From positions 189,603,654-189,667,653 of the forward strand of contig JARDYH010000001.1 of NCBI GenBank assembly GCA_029215795.1: a DNA stretch of 64,000 nt, in the 5' to 3' direction. The notes under the pieces are model-generated. The model was given only the letters and a program-made list of their open reading frames with translations, searched no databases and had not been told where the DNA came from. Below, piece after piece: positions 60,316-64,000 of this stretch. The position numbers and the translations under genes are program-made. The stretch's first letter is position 1. Each line of letters opens with the position of its first letter. The stretch comes from Anniella stebbinsi (lineage: Eukaryota; Chordata; Lepidosauria; Squamata; Anniellidae).

Positions 60316-62270
60316 GGGGCCCTCAGACTTGGTCAAACAAGCAAGCAAAGGCCTTCAAAATGAGCAGAAGAGAAGTCAGCTAGAGGAGCTGTGCAAGTTT
60401 GGAGCCCAGTTTAAGCTGCAACCCAGCGCCTCCCCAGAGGCCACACTTGACTCTTTCCGGCCCAAAGAGCCTCTTGAAGGGAAGGCGAAGGAAAAGCCTC
60501 CAGAGGTCTTGGTTGGGGCTACCTGTGAGGTGGCTGACGAGTCCCCCAAGCCGAGCCTAGAGCTGTGTGAAGGCAGCAGCAAGGAGGAGAAAGGACCCTG
60601 TGAAGGCATGGAACGGCAGACCCAAACAGCTAGCCCTCTAGGCAAAGGTGACACAGATGACAAGGAGGATGGCCCTGTCTCAGAGCAGGTGAAGAAGTCA
60701 ACGCTGAACCCTAATGCAAAGGAATTCAACCCCTCAAAAACTCTCCTGTCTGTGAACAAGTCAACCAGTACGCTGACGTCACCAGGACCACGCACCCACT
60801 CTACACCCTCCATCCCAATGATTACACCAGGGCAAAGCGGCATGTACAGCACGCAATACATTTCTTACATCCCACAGATCCATATGAGCCCAGCTGTGCA
60901 GGCACCTCAGATGTATCCCTACCATTTTCAATTCTGTGCCTGGACAGCAGGGCAAATATCGAGGAGCTAAAGGCTCTCTGCCCCCGCAACGTTCAGACCA
61001 ACACCAGCCAACCTTAGCTCCTCCCATTATGCAGGCTGCAGCAGCTGCAGGGCCCCCTCTGGTGGCTGCTACTCCATACTCCTTGTATATCTCCTACAAC
61101 CCCCAGCAGTTCAGAGGACAGCCCACCATGATGCAGCCGATGGCCCATTACCCCTCGCAGCCCGTCTTTGCCCCAATGCTGCAGAGCAATCCACGTATGA
61201 TGACGTCGGGCAGCCACCCTCAGGCCATCGTCTCATCATCTACTGCCCAGTATCCCCCAGCAGAACAGCCGACACCCCAGGCTCTTTATGCCACAGTGCA
61301 TCAGTCGTATCCCCACCATGCCACACAGCTGCATCCGCATCAACCTCAACCAGCTACCACACCCATGGGCAACCAACAGCAAGCGCAACACGCCGCCCCC
61401 AGCCCTGTGCAGCACCAGGCTGGACAGCCACCTCATTTGGCCAGTGCCCAGCAGCAGCAGAACCTCTACCACACAGCCACGCTGACGGCTACACCACATC
61501 ACATCACACCAGGACCCAGTGCTCAGTCTCCACAGAGCAGTTTCCCCCAGCAGGCAGTCTACGCCATCCATGCCCACCAGCAGCTGCAGCACGGCTACAC
61601 CAACATGGCCCATGTCACCCAGGCCCATGTCCAGACTGGAATTGCAGCTGCCCCACCACCTCACCCTGGGGCTCCACAGGTCATGCTGCTGCATCCCTCA
61701 CAGACCCATGGCGGCCCCCCCCAAGGAGGTGTGCCCCAGAGTGGTGTGCCCACCCTCTCAGCCTCCACGCCCTCCCCCTACACTTATATAGGGCACCACC
61801 AAGTTCAGTCTCATCCCTCCCAGCAGCTTCCATTCCACACCCCTGGGAACTGATGTCCACGCTTCTCCCTGTGACCTGAGAACCCCAGTCAGCCTTGGCT
61901 CTGTTGCTGGCCCCAAGTCTGGGCCAGCCTTCATGCCCATGGCAGAGGCCCCTGGAGGGGTGCAGTCTGGCCCGGCCCCCCTCGCCAAGCACCTTCCTTT
62001 CCGTTGGTTTAGTGAAGCCCGCACGGGGCACTGTCAGCCAGCGGGATGGAGCAGGGCCCCTTCCCCTTGCCTGGAGAAGGGCAGGGGTTTCTTTTCTGTT
62101 ATTTATGACTCCATTCGGGCTCTTAGAGCAAATGCCACTTTCCCACATTAACTTGACAAGGACATGACCAGATGGACAAACCTTGACTTTTTATTAAGTA
62201 AAAATATTTAAAAAGTTTTTTTTAAAAAAGTTTATTTGTTCAAAAAGTACATTATAAAAAAAACCATGAG
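60033..62270 (+). pseudogene. ATXN2L: ATXN2L processed retropseudogene (5'-truncated, interrupted)
   Basis: The copy is intronless text of ataxin-2-like. The segment from 60317 (GPSDLVKQASKGLQNEQKR, QLEELCKFGAQFKLQP) continues through the PAM2 motif (KKSTLNPNAKEFNP, which binds the poly(A)-binding protein MLLE domain) and HSTPSIPMITPGQSGMYS. A frameshift lies near 60925-60935, after VQAPQMYPY. The rest (61853 end) reads GQQGKYRGAKGSLPPQRSDQ, PMAHYPSQPVFAPMLQSNPR, ALYATVHQSYPHHATQLHPH and VQSHPSQQLPFHTPGN, then stop. GC-rich 3' UTR follows to an A-rich region at about 62215-62265. Upstream 60039-60150 (SDPVAAVEVKEIPSSATKEP) is probably more of the same copy, separated by an L2 tail (60151-60316). 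No ATG is available. It lies opposite HDAC4 in strand. Known ATXN2L works in RNA granules; this copy should not. Confidence 0.9.
60151..60316 (+). mobile_element. L2 family A 3' tail inserted in the ATXN2L retrocopy
   Basis: GTTTAAGATGTTTTTAATG, then TGTTGTTGTTCCCCGCCTCG, ATCCAGAGGGAGAGGCGGGC and (TTA)n (60280-60315) is the family A 3' end. It separates two segments that both look like ATXN2L coding text. It therefore inserted after the retrocopy. Confidence 0.72.
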
Positions 62271-62302
62271 ACATCTCTAATCCAAGACTACCACAATCAC
62301 AA

Positions 62303-62812
62303 TGACTGGGTTCGGACAACACGATAACCAATGGTGGATTAAATAGTGAACAGTGCGTTAAACAGTCAACAGTTGGTTATTGTGTTGTCTGTTGGGACTT
62401 TTTCACACAATGGTTGGTTATTCAGAACCAACACTGTGCAGAGTTGATTATTTGAACAACCACTGCTTACTGTGTCGTATGTCGGGCACCATTAACTATT
62501 TTGTTGCACAGAGTTGGTTATTTTCGGCGACAACAGAGTCCACTGACAAGAGCAATCAAAGCAGCGGCTGCTGTTCTAGTCCAGCCAGCAGAACTTGCAA
62601 TGGCTGATGGGATACCAGAGGGAGGACTGAGAGGAGAGAGGGCAGGGGATGTGTCAAACACACCATTAGCTATAGTCAACTCAACGCTGGCCTAAATTCA
62701 CACCACGGTTGATTATAATCATGTCATCTGGGGCGTGCCCCATCAATAATCAACCATGGAGTTGAGTATTAACCCACCATTGACTACTGTGTTGTCCGAA
62801 CACAGCCAATGT
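62303..62812. repeat. Foldback DNA element, family 3 (about 510 bp)
   Basis: The terminal GGGTTCGGACAACACGATAA and CCAATGGTGG is mirrored at the right by CCACCATTGACTACTGTGTT and GTCCGAACACAG. Internal blocks (ACAGTTGGTTATTGTGTTGT, CTATAGTCAACTCAACGC, GATTATAATCATGTCATCTG) are subterminal partial repeats of the same word set. No transposase ORF is present. A related piece lies at 27290-27545. A target-site duplication was not established. Confidence 0.65.
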
Positions 62813-64000
62813 TTCCTACTGCCAACAAAAAGCTATCCATTTAAAGGAGATATATAGATTTTTTTAAAACTGTCAAACTGTACACTGTCAAATAAAGATT
62901 CATCCCAACTTGAATACATTCAGTACTAGAGATTTGACATGAATCAAAAAGTAAGGCTAATTTTAATACCCTCTTGGATTTTGTCTAGTTCTTAGAAACA
63001 TAGTATTTTGTTTTTACATTTTCATATTTTGCTAGAACTTTCCACAGCGTTTGGGAAAAGGCATACTTTAGTATTTGCTGAAGCAATTCCTTAGCTCTCC
63101 ATTATTAAATAATTATTTGGAACTTTCGAGGGTTATTTTCAATATCATATAAATACCACATAATACTTTTGCCACTTTTTTCTTGCTCTCGCTTCCCCCT
63201 TATGATACTGAACAATCCAGGACTGAAAATAACCACATGGACTTCCAATGAGCTAGTTCAGATGTAATGCCAAACCACAGTATAGTGCTACATGAATGAG
63301 CTGGAACAAGCCCAAGCTCTCACACTCCCTACCCATCCTCCTGCGCATCTGGGAGGAGTAATGCAATGTTTCCTTGAATCCTGGCTTGTCATTACATACA
63401 AATCAGAAATTGTGGTTTAAAACAAACTATGCCCAGCTTCTAAAAACATCAGCATTAAGGTTTGAAGTCAGTTTAATTAAGCAGAGCTTATAGACCTGGA
63501 TACTCTCCGCCCTCCCTTTTCTGAAACGTTCCCCCACTGTGCTCTAGTGCTAAAGATTTGGGTTCAGGGCTGAATCCAAGCACTTTATTGGTATATAAAG
63601 GGAGGGGGGTGGAGAGAAGAGGAGGGGAAGAGGAGAGTTTAGCCTTATCATTTGTATCTGCTAGCCCTGCTGTTTGCAGTTTTTCCCAAGATTTTAGCAG
63701 GAACCATGGAAAACCCATACAGTTTTCATAGAACTACAGAGCGATTTCATTTATCTGTGTCCAGCTAGAGCAGGAAATACAGAAAAAAATGCTCTAAGAC
63801 AAGAACCGTGGGGTGGTTTATTTATTGAAAGAATCCAATTCAAATTTACAAGGCTGTACACAATATTTATGAATATTTTGCTTTAATCACAATTTGAATA
63901 TGAAACTCAAAACATAATTACGTAATCCACTGTAGTATCTTATGTGATGAATCCATTTCTATCACCAATGTTATTTAAGTTTGAAGAATCCCGTCCCCCC
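62813..64000. other. Sequence upstream of HDAC4 start exon, unassigned
   Basis: No gene was recognised. A possible weak foldback (AGTTCAGATGTAATGCCAAA against GGCTTGTCATTACATAC) spans 63249-63402. A GA-rich stretch lies at 63599-63640, and poly-C starts at 63994 up to the window edge. Confidence 0.35.

Noticed and set aside
60376..61027. Minus-strand ORFs of 161 and 82 codons across the ATXN2L copy
   Set aside because: They are antisense shadows of GC-rich coding text.

Overview
The window is non-coding-rich vertebrate nuclear DNA, most likely from a squamate reptile (lizard). It is intronic sequence of one host gene, heavily colonised by transposable elements. Two exons read convincingly as the start of HDAC4 (class IIa histone deacetylase 4) on the minus strand. 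The first coding exon (58244-58490) has the start codon and MSSQSHP. The next exon (29363-29434) has the [19 protein letters not shown] block. Both have canonical splice sites, and the phases join (CCA-G + AT-GGA). The roughly 28.8 kb between them is one intron. Positions 1-29362 belong to the following intron. Positions 58491-64000 lie upstream, in the 5'-UTR intron or 5' flank. No other host protein-coding exon was recognised.

Layout from left to right. 1-9 kb: palindromic MITEs, a GC-rich palindromic tandem repeat, and L2 and CR1 LINE fragments. 9.5-10.5 kb: a 5'-truncated L1 with a clear target-site duplication. 11-16 kb: a degraded L2 and a decayed DIRS retrotransposon (copy C) carrying a solo LTR. 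17.4-18.6 kb: an L2 3' end and an unidentified ORF. 18.87-26.1 kb: a chain of long imperfect palindromes split by a nearly complete DIRS-type tyrosine-recombinase retrotransposon (copy A, about 5.8 kb). 26.3-29.3 kb: an unidentified repeat and MITEs. 29.36 kb: the HDAC4 exon. 33-36 kb: a second, internally deleted DIRS (copy B). 36-48 kb: tRNA-derived SINEs, L2 and CR1 pieces, and a hAT element nested inside a palindromic MITE. 48.5-51.2 kb: a long, dead L2 LINE. 52-58 kb: a MITE and largely unassigned intron. 58.2 kb: the HDAC4 start exon. 60-62.3 kb: a processed retropseudogene of ATXN2L, itself split by an L2 tail. 62.3-62.8 kb: another foldback MITE.

The squamate guess rests on the mix of active-looking DIRS, L2 with (TAAA)n and (TTA)n tails, CR1, L1 and tRNA-SINEs. 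The HDAC4 protein sequence only says vertebrate. Nothing in the window needs a new protein system. The most unusual structure is the series of about eight 100-200 bp foldbacks at 18.87-19.50 and 25.33-26.08 kb. The DIRS element sits between the arms of one of them.

Limits: this was read by eye, without alignments. TE boundaries are approximate except where a target-site duplication or splice site fixes them.
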